From the NCBI RefSeq assembly GCF_945952055.1, contig NZ_CAMFHB010000020.1, forward strand, positions 41,285 through 105,284: a DNA stretch of 64,000 bases, in the 5' to 3' direction. The stretch comes from an uncultured Alsobacter sp. (GTDB lineage: Bacteria; Pseudomonadota; Alphaproteobacteria; Rhizobiales; Beijerinckiaceae). The translations under genes were made by a program, and so were the position numbers. Under the pieces are notes generated by a model. The model did no database searches and was not told the origin of the DNA. It saw only the letters and a program-made list of their open reading frames with translations. This document shows positions 36,691-46,725 of this stretch, one piece after another; the stretch's first letter is position 1, and each line of letters opens with the position of its first letter.

Positions 36691-36978
36691 ATGTCCGTCG
36701 ACCAGGCGACCGTCCGGCGCATCGCGCATCTCGCGCGCATCGCCGTCACCGAGGAAGAGGTGCCCCATCTGCAGGGCGAGCTCAACGCCATGCTGGCGTT
36801 CGTGGAGCAACTCGCCGAAGTGAACGTCGAGGGCGTCGAGCCGATGACCTCGGTGACGCCCATGGTCATGAAGAAGCGCCAGGACGAGGTCACCGACGGC
36901 GGCTATGCCGACGTGGTCACCGGCAACGCGCCGATGACCGAGGACCACTTCTTCCTGGTGCCCAAGGTGGTCGAGTAG
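36691..36978 (+). CDS. gatC: aspartyl/glutamyl-tRNA amidotransferase subunit C
   Basis: Small subunit of GatCAB, which converts Glu-tRNA-Gln (and Asp-tRNA-Asn) to the amidated forms. The 95-aa sequence begins [19 protein letters not shown] and contains [10 protein letters not shown], both typical. ATG 36691 is preferred over 36583, which lies in poor context. gatA follows 89 bp later. Presence of GatCAB implies no GlnRS or AsnRS for at least one of these amino acids. Confidence 0.95.
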   Translation: MSVDQATVRRIAHLARIAVTEEEVPHLQGELNAMLAFVEQLAEVNVEGVEPMTSVTPMVMKKRQDEVTDGGYADVVTGNAPMTEDHFFLVPKVVE

Positions 36979-37067
36979 CGCGTCCTCCCGGCGCGCCTCC
37001 CGCCCCACGACACGACCTTACGAGATGACCCGGCCGCCGCTGAGCGCGGCCCGACCCGGAGACGGTC

Positions 37068-38549
<1,482 letters not shown>

Positions 38550-38577
38550 GCGCTCCGGCGACGCGAGGACCCTTCCC

Positions 38578-38892
38578 ATGCCGCCGCATTTCTGGGCCGA
38601 CCTCGCGCCGTTCCGCTGGCTGATCCTGTTCGCCTTCATCGACCCGGTGGTCGTGGCCATTGGCCTGTGGATGGGCTGGAATGCCAACCAGGCGGCCAAG
38701 CTCATCCTCGCCGGCTTCGCCGCGGGCCTCGCCGGCACGGCGATGAGCTTCCTCTCGCACACGCTGGGGTTCAGCTGGTTCGAAGGCGGCTACATGTTCG
38801 GCGGCGCCCACGCGCTCTTCCGCTTCATCGCGGGGCTGCTGTGGGCCGTGGTGGGGTATTCGGCACGGAAAATGCGGGGCTCAGGCGTCTGA
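38578..38892 (+). CDS. small membrane protein, unknown
   Basis: A 104-aa protein with about three hydrophobic helices (around 12-32, 38-58 and 77-97) and the segments MGWNANQAAKLILAGFAAG and MFGGAHALFRFIAGLLWA. It starts 28 bp after gatA and may be co-transcribed. The last 12 bp overlap the 3-prime end of the convergent Uma2 gene. No named family is recognised. Confidence 0.65.
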   Translation: MPPHFWADLAPFRWLILFAFIDPVVVAIGLWMGWNANQAAKLILAGFAAGLAGTAMSFLSHTLGFSWFEGGYMFGGAHALFRFIAGLLWAVVGYSARKMRGSGV

Positions 38893-39486
38893 CCCGAACG
38901 AGACCCGGTCGTAGACTTCGGCGAGTGACATCGACAGGCCGAACGGCGCAAGCCGAACCATCCCCGACATCCCTGAAACTGTCTCCGGTTCGCTAGGCCA
39001 GTTCCAGCCGTCATCCCTCGACCACGACAATACCCTCGGCGCTTCTTCCGATGCGACCAGGTACTGCACGAGGTTCGGCAGGGTGGCGTACTCCGCCCTT
39101 TTCGGACCGAGATCGAGCTGCAGGATTTCCGGTGAAGCAATTTCGTAGATGAAAAGGGCCCGCTCGGCGCTGAAAGAGGACTCGTCGTCCGCAAAGGGCA
39201 TGACGGTCCCGTCCGCAAACCGGACGGTCCGTTCGCCGGTCTCGATGGCCAACTGGCACGAACACAGGTCGTAGCGGTTCCGGTCGAGCGACGTGATCAG
39301 CCAACGCATGACGTTCATGGATATGCGGCTGTGGAAGGCCGTCTCGAGAGGCAGGAGCCGTGGGCGTCCTTCTACGAGTTCGTAGCGCCGCTCCTGCGTG
39401 CAGACCCAGGAATGGAAGGCGGCAAGGTCCATCAGATCGGCGTCGCCTTCTTCCATCGCGGTCCCCGACGGCATGTCGCGCTGCAA
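38881..39486 (-). CDS. Uma2 family (DUF820) endonuclease-like protein
   Basis: A 201-aa protein with the Uma2 outline: [12 protein letters not shown] near residue 33, H52[11 protein letters not shown], a central [10 protein letters not shown] in place of the usual PD-V motif, and the conserved IYEIASPEI (about 113-121). Uma2 proteins have a restriction-endonuclease-like fold and often occur as lone genes of unclear function. The start could be ATG 39486 or ATG 39474. It sits between gatA and gatB, which suggests insertion into an ancestral gat locus. Confidence 0.8.
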   Translation of the reverse strand: MQRDMPSGTAMEEGDADLMDLAAFHSWVCTQERRYELVEGRPRLLPLETAFHSRISMNVMRWLITSLDRNRYDLCSCQLAIETGERTVRFADGTVMPFADDESSFSAERALFIYEIASPEILQLDLGPKRAEYATLPNLVQYLVASEEAPRVLSWSRDDGWNWPSEPETVSGMSGMVRLAPFGLSMSLAEVYDRVSFGSDA

Positions 39487-39644
39487 CAGTGTGCGACGGC
39501 TCTGCTGGATGCCACGGCGTTACAGTTGCACCCGGTCGATGCGCCTGGTCGTTCCCGGTTGCATCGCTCCGCCCCTTGACCCGGGCCGCTCTCCGACCCA
39601 AAAGCGGAGGCGAGAACGCCACCCGCAGGCAGGACGATACGCCC

Positions 39645-41117
39645 ATGAACGCACCCGTGAACGCCAAGAAGCTCATCAAGGGCGCGACCGGTGACTGGGA
39701 GGTCGTCATCGGCATGGAGATCCATGCCCAGGTGACCTCCAAGGCCAAGCTGTTTTCCGGCGCCTCCACCACGTTCGGCAGCGAGCCCAATGCCAACGTG
39801 TCGCTGGTCGATGCGGCCATGCCCGGCATGCTGCCCGTCATTAACGAGGAATGCGTGCGCCAGGCGATCCGCACCGGCCTCGGCCTGAAGGCCGAGATCA
39901 ACCTGCGCTCGGTGTTCGACCGGAAGAACTATTTCTACCCGGACCTGCCGCAGGGCTATCAGATCAGCCAGTACAAGAGCCCGATCGTGGGCGAGGGCGA
40001 GGTGCTGGTCGACCTGCCGGAAACCGGCGGCCAGATCACGGTCGGCATCGAGCGCCTGCACCTCGAGCAGGACGCCGGCAAGTCGCTGCACGACCAGCAC
40101 CCGACCATGAGCTTCGTCGACCTCAACCGGTCGGGCGTGGCGCTCATGGAGATCGTATCGAAGCCCGACCTGCGCTCGTCGGAGGAGGCGCGCGCCTACG
40201 TGACGAAGCTGCGCCAGATCCTGCGCTATCTCGGCACCTGCGACGGCAACATGGAAGAAGGGTCGTTGCGCGCCGACGTGAACGTTTCGGTGCGCAAGCC
40301 CGGCGATCCGCTCGGCACCCGCTGCGAGATCAAGAACGTCAACTCGATCCGGTTCATCGGCCAGGCCATCGAGTACGAGGCGCGCCGCCAGATCGGCATC
40401 ATCGAGGATGGTGGCACGATCGTGCAGGAGACCCGGCTCTTCGACCCCGGCAAGGGCGAGACGCGCTCCATGCGCTCGAAGGAAGAGGCGCACGACTACC
40501 GCTACTTCCCCGATCCTGACCTGCTGCCGCTCGAGTTCGACCAGGCCTATGTGGACGCGCTCGCCGCCCACCTGCCCGAATTGCCGGACGCCAAGAAGGC
40601 GCGCTTCATCGCCGAGTACGGCGTGACGCCCTACGACGCGGCGGTGCTCGTGATGGAGCGCGAACAGGCCGACTACTTCGAGGCGGTGGCCAAGGGCCGC
40701 GACGGCAAGGCTGCCGCCAACTGGGTGATCAACGAACTGTTCGGCCGGTTGAACAAGGAGGGCAAGGACGTCACGACCTCGCCCATGTCCGCCGCCCAGC
40801 TCGGCCAGATCGTCGATCTCATCGGCGAGGGCACCATCTCGGGCAAGATCGGCAAGGATCTGTTCGAGATCGTCTGGACCGAGGGTGGGGAGCCGCGCGA
40901 ACTCGTCGAGAGCCGCGGGATGAAGCAGGTGACCGACACCGGCGCCATCGAGGCGGCGGTCGACGCGGTGATCGCGGCCAATCCCGACAAGGTGGAGCAG
41001 GCCAAGGCCAAGCCCACCATGATCGGCTGGTTCGTCGGCCAGGTGATGAAGCAGTCGGGCGGCAAGGCCAACCCGCAGGCGGTCAACGATATCCTGAAGG
41101 CCAAGCTCGGGATCTGA
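39645..41117 (+). CDS. gatB: aspartyl/glutamyl-tRNA amidotransferase subunit B
   Basis: tRNA-binding and kinase-like subunit of GatCAB (490 aa). Typical segments are [48 protein letters not shown] [14 protein letters not shown], and the C-terminal YqeY-like domain ending [17 protein letters not shown]. The upstream in-frame extension to 39360 overlaps the divergent Uma2 gene and is rejected. ATG 39645 fits the normal N-terminus [18 protein letters not shown]. Confidence 0.95.
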   Translation: MNAPVNAKKLIKGATGDWEVVIGMEIHAQVTSKAKLFSGASTTFGSEPNANVSLVDAAMPGMLPVINEECVRQAIRTGLGLKAEINLRSVFDRKNYFYPDLPQGYQISQYKSPIVGEGEVLVDLPETGGQITVGIERLHLEQDAGKSLHDQHPTMSFVDLNRSGVALMEIVSKPDLRSSEEARAYVTKLRQILRYLGTCDGNMEEGSLRADVNVSVRKPGDPLGTRCEIKNVNSIRFIGQAIEYEARRQIGIIEDGGTIVQETRLFDPGKGETRSMRSKEEAHDYRYFPDPDLLPLEFDQAYVDALAAHLPELPDAKKARFIAEYGVTPYDAAVLVMEREQADYFEAVAKGRDGKAAANWVINELFGRLNKEGKDVTTSPMSAAQLGQIVDLIGEGTISGKIGKDLFEIVWTEGGEPRELVESRGMKQVTDTGAIEAAVDAVIAANPDKVEQAKAKPTMIGWFVGQVMKQSGGKANPQAVNDILKAKLGI

Positions 41118-41177
41118 CAACCCGCAGATTCATCTCGGGGTTGTGGTTGGAGTTCTGGCCGTCCGCTAGCATGCGGG

Positions 41178-41894
41178 ATGCGCTGGTTCTGGCGAATCCT
41201 GGGTGGCCTGGTCCTCGGTTTCCTTCTCGCGACAGCGGCGACGTGGCGCGGCGGCGATGATCGCCTATACCCGGCACGTCCCGGCCAGGCAGCCATCGCC
41301 ATCGAAGTCGTCAGCAACGGCTTCCACTCCGGCCTGGCGCTCCCGCGGTCAGCGCTGGCCGAGGCGGCCACGCGCCTGCGGCTTGGTGCCGTCCTGTCCG
41401 TGGCGGGCCAGTTTGCGGGCTCTCCGGTCCTCGAAATCGGGTGGGGCGAGGCGCGCTTCTACCGCAGCACGCCGACCCTCGGATCGATCGACGTCGGGCT
41501 TGCCCTCAGCGCACTGTTCAGGCCGGGCAACGAGTCGGTCGTGCATGTGGTGGGGCTGCCGGACAGGGCGGTGCGGGTCCTGGCCGTCCAGATCGTGCCG
41601 ATCACGCTGTCCCAGGCCGGTTTCGACGCGTTGGTCTCCCGCCTGGACCTGGCGCTCGCAAAAGGCGATGCGGGTGCCGCCATTCCGCTGGGCACGGGAT
41701 TGGCGCGCAACAGCATGTTCTATCAAGGGGTCGAGACCTTCAGCATCTTCCGCGTCTGCAATCACTGGACGTCGGCGCTTCTCGGCGCCGCCGGCGTTCC
41801 CACGGTCGGAGCCTGGGCGACGCTTCCCGACGGCTTGCTCATGGACCTCAAGTGGAATGCCGGCCTGCCGGTCCTGAACCCGAACGGCGCCTAG
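41178..41894 (+). CDS. DUF2459 family protein
   Basis: A 238-aa protein with an N-terminal membrane helix or signal anchor (about 4-22). It shows IEVVSNGFHSGLALP, EIGWGEARFY and VCNHWTSALLGAAGVP, which match the DUF2459 family (some annotated as urease-associated). The conserved histidine, the WG-x-x-x-FY and the C-N-x-W-T motif suggest a cysteine-protease-like or hydrolase fold acting outside the membrane; this is inference. ATG 41178 is 60 bp after gatB. Confidence 0.8.
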   Translation: MRWFWRILGGLVLGFLLATAATWRGGDDRLYPARPGQAAIAIEVVSNGFHSGLALPRSALAEAATRLRLGAVLSVAGQFAGSPVLEIGWGEARFYRSTPTLGSIDVGLALSALFRPGNESVVHVVGLPDRAVRVLAVQIVPITLSQAGFDALVSRLDLALAKGDAGAAIPLGTGLARNSMFYQGVETFSIFRVCNHWTSALLGAAGVPTVGAWATLPDGLLMDLKWNAGLPVLNPNGA

Positions 41895-41971
41895 GCTGCG
41901 GACCCCGTGGCAGGTGGTTGATTGTCCGGCTCGCCATCGCCACTCTGGCGCCCCACCCGGAGGAGAGCACG

Positions 41972-42919
41972 ATGCAGGGCGTTGTCATCCGCGAAGCTGC
42001 ACCGGCTGACATTCCCGCCGTGCGACGGGTTCTCGTCGACACGTGGCACGCCACCTACGACCACCTGTTCGGACCGGAGCGGGTCACGGCCATCACGGAT
42101 GACTGGCATGCCGAGGACCGCCTGCGGCAGGCGATCGGACGGCCGGGGCATCGCTTCCTGGTCGCCGAGACCGAGGGGCTCATCCTGGCGACGGCCTCCT
42201 CCACCCTCGGGGCGAATGGCCGGCTCAGGCTCGACCGGCTGTATGTCGATCCCCGGGTCCAAGGCGTGGGCCTGGGGACCGGGCTGCTCGCGGCCGCGGT
42301 CTCGAACTGGCCGGACCTGCGTCTCATCGATCTCGAGGTCGAACCCCGCAATGGCCCGGCGATCGCCTTCTACCGCCGGCACGGCTTCGTACCCGAGGGC
42401 GCGCCGAAATCGGGCTGCGTCCAAGAACACCTCATCATGCACCGTCACCTGCCGCCGCCGGGCTTTTCCATCCGGCCTGCGGAACCGGGCGAGGCCGAGC
42501 CGGTGCTGGCGGTCATCCGGGCGGCCATCACCGGGACGAACGCCGCAGACTATCCGCCTGAAGCCATCGACTTCATGCTGGCCGAACTGTCCCCGGCGGC
42601 GATCTCGGCGCATCTGGTCCAATGGGACGTCTGGGTCGTGACGGACCGCGAGGGCACGATCTGCGGGACCGGGGCCTTCGATGGCGCCCGGGTCCGCCAG
42701 CTCTTCGTGACCCCCGCCATGCAGGGGCGAAGGCTCGGTTGCGTCCTGATGGACGCGATCGAGCGGGCGGCGCTGGACGCCGGCCTGGAGCGGCTGGCGG
42801 TCCGGTCCTCCGTCACGGCCGAGCCCTTCTACGAGGCGCGGGGCTTCACGGTGCTCGAGCGCTTTGCCTGGGGACCGGCGACGATGGTCGCCATGGAGCG
42901 GCGCCTGCCTGCCGTGTGA
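41972..42919 (+). CDS. tandem GNAT N-acetyltransferase
   Basis: A 315-aa protein with two GNAT domains. The first (about 1-160) has RLDRLYVDPRVQGVGLGTGL as acetyl-CoA loop and NGPAIAFYRRHGFVPEG; the second (about 165-315) has VRQLFVTPAMQGRRLGCVLM and AEPFYEARGFTVLERF. Substrate cannot be told. ATG 41972 follows cggaggagagcac. It is a single gene between two small units. Confidence 0.85.
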   Translation: MQGVVIREAAPADIPAVRRVLVDTWHATYDHLFGPERVTAITDDWHAEDRLRQAIGRPGHRFLVAETEGLILATASSTLGANGRLRLDRLYVDPRVQGVGLGTGLLAAAVSNWPDLRLIDLEVEPRNGPAIAFYRRHGFVPEGAPKSGCVQEHLIMHRHLPPPGFSIRPAEPGEAEPVLAVIRAAITGTNAADYPPEAIDFMLAELSPAAISAHLVQWDVWVVTDREGTICGTGAFDGARVRQLFVTPAMQGRRLGCVLMDAIERAALDAGLERLAVRSSVTAEPFYEARGFTVLERFAWGPATMVAMERRLPAV

Positions 42920-42924
42920 GACGC

Positions 42925-43563
42925 TCAGGGTCTGGCCCGCTCGGCCGCTGCCATGGAGCGGTCGTGGACGCGCGACAGCAGCAGCAGCGCCGTCACCGCG
43001 CCGAGAAGGGCGAAGCCCATGTCGGACTGCGTGTCCCAGGGGTCGCCCTGCGTGCCCAGGAAGGCATCGGCTCCTTCGCCGGAGGCCAGCGCCACCTGCC
43101 ATTCGATGATCTCGTAGAGGCCGCTGAAGGCGAGGGGGGCGGCGACGCACAGGATCGGCAGCAGGCGGCTGCGCGGCGCCGAGGCGAAGGGCGACCACCG
43201 CTTGAGGATCTCGCGCGTCAGGATCGCCGGCTCGAAGCCCTGCAGGGCGTGTCCGACCTTGTCGTAGTTGTTGCGCTGCCAGCCGAACCAGTCGCGGGCC
43301 CAGTCGCCGAGCGGAACCTTGGCGTAGGTATAGTGGCCCCCCACCACCAGCACGATGGCGTGCAGCAGGAGCAGGATGCACAGGAGGTTGGACAGCCGGT
43401 ATCGCGGCCATAGTGCCACCGCCAGCGGCAGGCCCACGATCACCGGCAGGGATTCGAGCAGCCAGGTGAACCGGTCCTGCGTGCCGACGTAGGACAGGGG
43501 CAAGGCGGCGGCCGCCAGGATCGCGCAGGCCAGAGGGACACGGGAGGCGGTCCGATCGATCAT
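42925..43563 (-). CDS. DUF2238 (YjdF-like) membrane protein
   Basis: A 212-aa integral membrane protein with about six spans. The DUF2238 core HYTYAKVPLG, WQRNNYDKVGHALQGF, and LYEIIEWQVALASGEGADAFLGTQGD-type region (in two parts: YEIIEWQVALASGE and FLGTQGDPWDTQSDM) is clear. Function unknown. The end is 5 bp from the convergent GNAT gene; the start region overlaps nothing and is 19 bp from the end of the upstream DedA gene, so the two likely form an operon. Confidence 0.88.
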   Translation of the reverse strand: MIDRTASRVPLACAILAAAALPLSYVGTQDRFTWLLESLPVIVGLPLAVALWPRYRLSNLLCILLLLHAIVLVVGGHYTYAKVPLGDWARDWFGWQRNNYDKVGHALQGFEPAILTREILKRWSPFASAPRSRLLPILCVAAPLAFSGLYEIIEWQVALASGEGADAFLGTQGDPWDTQSDMGFALLGAVTALLLLSRVHDRSMAAAERARP

Positions 43564-43582
43564 GCGCCCCCGCTCCCCGGCG

Positions 43583-44110
43583 TCACAGCTGCTGGAGCCA
43601 GGTGACGCCCACCGCGCCGGCCCCCAGCGTCCAGCCCGACCAGATGAAGGCCGACGACCAGTTGGCCAGCTGGAACTGGTGGCGGGGCATCTCGCAGGCG
43701 CCGGCCACCAGCGGCACGATGGCGCGCAGCGGGCCCAGGAAACGCCCGATGAAGATGCCGGCGATGCCCCATTTCTCGAAGAAGGCGTGGCCGCGCGGCA
43801 GGAGCTGCGGGTGGCGGTTGAGGGGCCACATCCGGGCGATCTGGTCGTGGTAGTGGTAGCCCAGCCAGTAGGACACCCAGTCGCCGAGCCCTGCGCCGAC
43901 GCCCGCGGCGACCCACAGGGGCCAGAACGAGATGCCGCTTGCCCCGACCAGCGCGCCGATGCCCCACATGATCACGGTGGCCGGGATGAGGAGCGAGATG
44001 AAGGCGAGCGATTCGCCGAAGGCCAACAGGAAGACGATCGGGATGGCCCAGGCCTCATGACCGCGAACGAAGGCGGTGACGATGTCGGCGAGTTCTGACA
44101 CGCTCGGCAA
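43583..44110 (-). CDS. DedA family membrane protein
   Basis: A 175-aa protein of the DedA (SNARE-associated/VTT) family, thought to move lipids such as undecaprenyl phosphate between leaflets. Typical parts: FGESLAFISLLIPATVIMWG, GAGLGDWVSYWLGYH, and FIGRFLGPLRAIVPLVAGAC. The start chosen is TTG 44110, preceded by ggggag at 8 nt; GTG 44101 or a distant ATG 44155 are alternatives. It is divergent from the GNAT gene at 44251. Confidence 0.85.
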   Translation of the reverse strand: MPSVSELADIVTAFVRGHEAWAIPIVFLLAFGESLAFISLLIPATVIMWGIGALVGASGISFWPLWVAAGVGAGLGDWVSYWLGYHYHDQIARMWPLNRHPQLLPRGHAFFEKWGIAGIFIGRFLGPLRAIVPLVAGACEMPRHQFQLANWSSAFIWSGWTLGAGAVGVTWLQQL

Positions 44111-44250
44111 GCACGGCTCCCCTTGTGCCGCGCGCACGCCGGTGCCGGGCCTCACGGCAGCACAGATAATCGCTCGCCCGACAATTGCGAGCCCATGGCT
44201 TGCGGTTGCCGGCGCTCTGTCGTCATGTGGGACCAGCGGAGGGCCTTGCC

Positions 44251-44721
44251 TTGGACGCCTCGACCCTTTCCTTGCGCGCGGCCCGGGTCGAGGACCTGGC
44301 CGCCGTCGTCGCGCTCCACGCCGCCGACGCGATCGGCGGGCATGGCGATGCCTGGTCGGACGAGACCCGTGCGGGCTACCACGCGGCCTTCGCGCGGATG
44401 CAGGCGACGCCGGGCCACACCCTCTACGTCGCCGAAGCCGGCGGCCAGATCGTGGGCACCTTCGTGCTGTCCATCCTGCCCGGCATCACCGAGCGGGGGC
44501 TGACGCTGGCGGTGGTGCGGTCCGTCCAGGTGGCGGCGGCATCCCGGTCGCAGGGGATCGGCGCGCGCATGATGGAACTCGCCGAGGATTTCGCACGCGA
44601 GGCCGGCGCGGGCCGGATCGAGCTGTCGTCGAACCTGAAGCGGGAGGATGCTCACCGCTTCTACGAGCGCATCGGCTACGTGCGCTCGCATGCGGGCTTC
44701 AAGAAGAAGCTCGCGCCGTGA
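44251..44721 (+). CDS. GNAT N-acetyltransferase
   Basis: A 156-aa single-domain GNAT. The acetyl-CoA loop is VRSVQVAAASRSQGIGARMM and the C-terminal strand/helix region reads ELSSNLKREDAHRFYERIGY. The preferred start is TTG 44251, with ggagg 9 nt upstream; GTG 44227 is also possible, and ATG 44185 would lie within the AT-poor leader. Substrate unknown. Confidence 0.8.
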   Translation: MDASTLSLRAARVEDLAAVVALHAADAIGGHGDAWSDETRAGYHAAFARMQATPGHTLYVAEAGGQIVGTFVLSILPGITERGLTLAVVRSVQVAAASRSQGIGARMMELAEDFAREAGAGRIELSSNLKREDAHRFYERIGYVRSHAGFKKKLAP

Positions 44722-44764
44722 ACCCCACGCGCCGCGAGGCGCGCGGGGGCAGGGGTGAGAAGGG

Positions 44765-45121
44765 TCAGCCCTTCTTCAGGCACTCGCTCGAGAAGTCGCG
44801 ATAGCTCTGGCCCTTGGTCTTGCCGGCCTTCTTCATCGCGTTCCATTCGCTCGCGCAGGACTTCATCTTGGCCTGCTGTGCCTTCTGCGCATCACTGGGC
44901 GGCTTCTTGCCGTCGGCGGCCGGCGCCGTGGCCGCCGGAGCCGCGGCGGTGGCGGGCGCAGCCGTCGGGGCGGCCTTGGCGGCGGGCGCGGGAGCCGTCG
45001 TCGCAGCGGCCGGAGCCGGCTTCTTCAGCGGGTTGGTCGTGCTGGTCTGGGCCGCTGCGGGCAGCGCCAGGGCGACCAGCAGGGCGGCGCCCGTCAACAG
45101 GATGCGTGCGGTCATCGTCAT
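44765..45121 (-). CDS. PsiF-repeat periplasmic protein
   Basis: A 118-aa secreted protein: signal peptide of about 25 residues ending in PAAAQ, an Ala/Pro/Thr-rich linker (about 30-75), and a C-terminal PsiF-like repeat with KMKSCASEWNAMKKAGKTKG and DFSSECLKKG, carrying two cysteines likely to form a disulfide. PsiF was named as phosphate-starvation inducible in E. coli; the molecular role is unknown. A hairpin (tcgggcgg/ccgcccga, 45136-45158) lies in the leader just before the ribosome binding site. Confidence 0.8.
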   Translation of the reverse strand: MTMTARILLTGAALLVALALPAAAQTSTTNPLKKPAPAAATTAPAPAAKAAPTAAPATAAAPAATAPAADGKKPPSDAQKAQQAKMKSCASEWNAMKKAGKTKGQSYRDFSSECLKKG

Positions 45122-45566
45122 GTCCTCTCGAGCGTTCGGGCGGTTTCCTTCCGCCCGATACAACTATGACGAGCACATTCCACGCTGGGATTGCGACAAT
45201 CGCAAGTTAGTATTGCGTCACCTTCTGTCCGAATGTTGTCTTTTGGTGCAGTGCGAAAAGCAAAGTGGCCGCCCGGCACCACGGCTTCTCGGCCGTCAGC
45301 TTGTGGGCGGCGGCGGTCTTGCCCGGCCCGCCGCTGAATTGAGCGCGGCACAACCAGTCGGCGGAAGGCGCGGCTGCGTATCCGGAGTGGCCCGGACATT
45401 ACAGTGAACGCATTGTAACCCTTCACGATTGAGAAGGATTTCGATTACTTTCGATTCAGCGTCTTCCTTAGCATCGAATTCAAGAAAATTGGATCGAATT
45501 GCTTTCCAGAAAGGCGGTGTCCTGTCCGTGGGGGACTGGTGAGACACTGCCATCGGGAGAGCGACA
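45122..45566. other. intergenic region with short dyads
   Basis: About 445 bp between divergent psiF-like and Sel1 genes. It holds the perfect hairpin at 45136-45158, a second dyad ttgcga-caa-tcgcaa (45191-45205), and a stretch near 45420-45500 lower in GC, rich in gatttcgattac-type sequence, probably promoter DNA for the Sel1 gene. No gene was recognised. Confidence 0.5.
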
Positions 45567-45836
45567 ATGGCGCGTTTGGACGGATTGAGCATGGAGCGGG
45601 CGGACCTCGGAGCGGGCCCCGCCGACGGCATGGCCTATTACGAGCTCGGCGTGATGTACGCCGCGGGCCGCGACGTGGCGGTTGACCGCGTGACGGCGCA
45701 CAAGTGGCTGAACATCGCCGCGATGCGCGGATGCCGCGAGGCGGTTTCGCTGCGGTCCGAGCTGGCGGTCGAGATGACCTCCGCCGAGATCGCCGCGGCC
45801 CAGCGCGAAGCCCGCCTCTGGCTCAGCAGGAATTGA
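45567..45836 (+). CDS. Sel1-repeat protein, short
   Basis: An 89-aa protein with one full Sel1/TPR-like repeat (AYYELGVMYAAGRDVAVDRVT followed by AHKWLNIAAMRGC) and a start of another, then a charged helix (AEIAAAQREARLWL). Such short Sel1 proteins are common in Rhizobiales and probably bind partner proteins. ATG 45567 follows gggagagcgac. No signal peptide is seen. Confidence 0.8.
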   Translation: MARLDGLSMERADLGAGPADGMAYYELGVMYAAGRDVAVDRVTAHKWLNIAAMRGCREAVSLRSELAVEMTSAEIAAAQREARLWLSRN

Positions 45837-46170
45837 TCGGGCATCACCCGATCGTGGCCGCCGGCGCAGCAGGCTCCAACGCTCCTCATCCTCGGAGCGT
45901 GTGAACCTTTGCCCGAGAACCATCAGTCCAGTTCAAACCGACCTCTCAGCCGTCCTCCCCGGGCTTGGCCCGGGGACCCACGACTTTGCCTGCGCCATTC
46001 TCAAGTCGTGGGTGGCCGGGCCAAGCCCGGCCATGACGCGGAGAGGGCGAGGCAAGCTGGACTGGCCAACTGGTTACGATCTCTCAGCAGCGGCCGAAGA
46101 CGCGCATGCTTCGTGGGCCGCACAGGTTGAACATCGTGAGGGCTCGACGCAGGCAGACAAGACACCCGCG
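45837..46170. other. intergenic region holding palindrome B3
   Basis: About 330 bp between the Sel1 gene and soxG. Apart from the extended palindrome copy at 45924-46066 no gene or RNA was recognised. Confidence 0.6.
45924..46066. repeat. palindromic repeat, family B, copy 3, extended form flanking the sox operon
   Basis: A family B palindrome (ccccgggcttggcccgggg, ccacgactttgcc, aagtcgtggg, ccgggccaagcccgg, catgacgcggagagg) with extra homology on both sides (cagtccagttca on the left, gcaagctgg on the right). The same extended form, in the same direction, occurs at 51494-51638. The two copies flank the sarcosine oxidase operon. Confidence 0.88.
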
Positions 46171-46725
46171 TTACGCCGCCGCCTCGTTCTCCGCTTGCAC
46201 GGCCGCCAGCAGGGCCTGCACGTAGGGCGCGAAGCTCCGCCAGACTTCGATGCGGAACGCCTCGGCGCCCTGGCGCCACAGCACGATCTCGGCCTTCTCG
46301 AAGATCGTGCGGGTGGCCATGCCCACCGGGAACGCTTCGACCGAGAGGTCGAGCGGCACGGCGGCATTCAGCGTCAGCGCCGCGCCCGGTCCCTCGACGA
46401 GCAGCGCCATCTGGCGGTGCGACACGTCGACCAGGCTGTGGGGCAGGGCGGCAAGCGCCGCCTCCATCTGGGCCTGGAGAGCCGCGGTCGGGATGTCGCC
46501 GGCCGCATCGGCGGCGATCAGCAGCCATTCGTCGGGACCGAGTTTCAGGGCGGCGCGCGGGTCGCTGGCTTCCGCGCGGTTGAGGCGCGAGGGCAGGGCG
46601 ACACCGAAGGACGCGCCGGCCGCGACCTCCGCCGTTCCGCGTAGCACGAAGCGTGCGGCGGGATCGGCCTTGCGCACGGTGCAGCCGCCGAGCATGCCGG
46701 CGGCGGGGAGGGCTGCGTCAGACAT
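46171..46725 (-). CDS. soxG: sarcosine oxidase subunit gamma
   Basis: Gamma subunit of heterotetrameric sarcosine oxidase (184 aa). It has the family outline with LNRAEASDPRAALKLGPDEWLLI and SLVDVSHRQMALLVEGPGA. It starts 8 bp inside the end of soxA, so translation is coupled. The subunit resembles a T-protein domain and supports complex assembly. It is the last gene of soxB-D-A-G. Confidence 0.92.
   Translation of the reverse strand: MSDAALPAAGMLGGCTVRKADPAARFVLRGTAEVAAGASFGVALPSRLNRAEASDPRAALKLGPDEWLLIAADAAGDIPTAALQAQMEAALAALPHSLVDVSHRQMALLVEGPGAALTLNAAVPLDLSVEAFPVGMATRTIFEKAEIVLWRQGAEAFRIEVWRSFAPYVQALLAAVQAENEAAA

Noticed and set aside
45122..45166. Pho box upstream of the psiF-like gene
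   Set aside because: No CTGTCAT-type direct repeats were found; only an unrelated hairpin is present.
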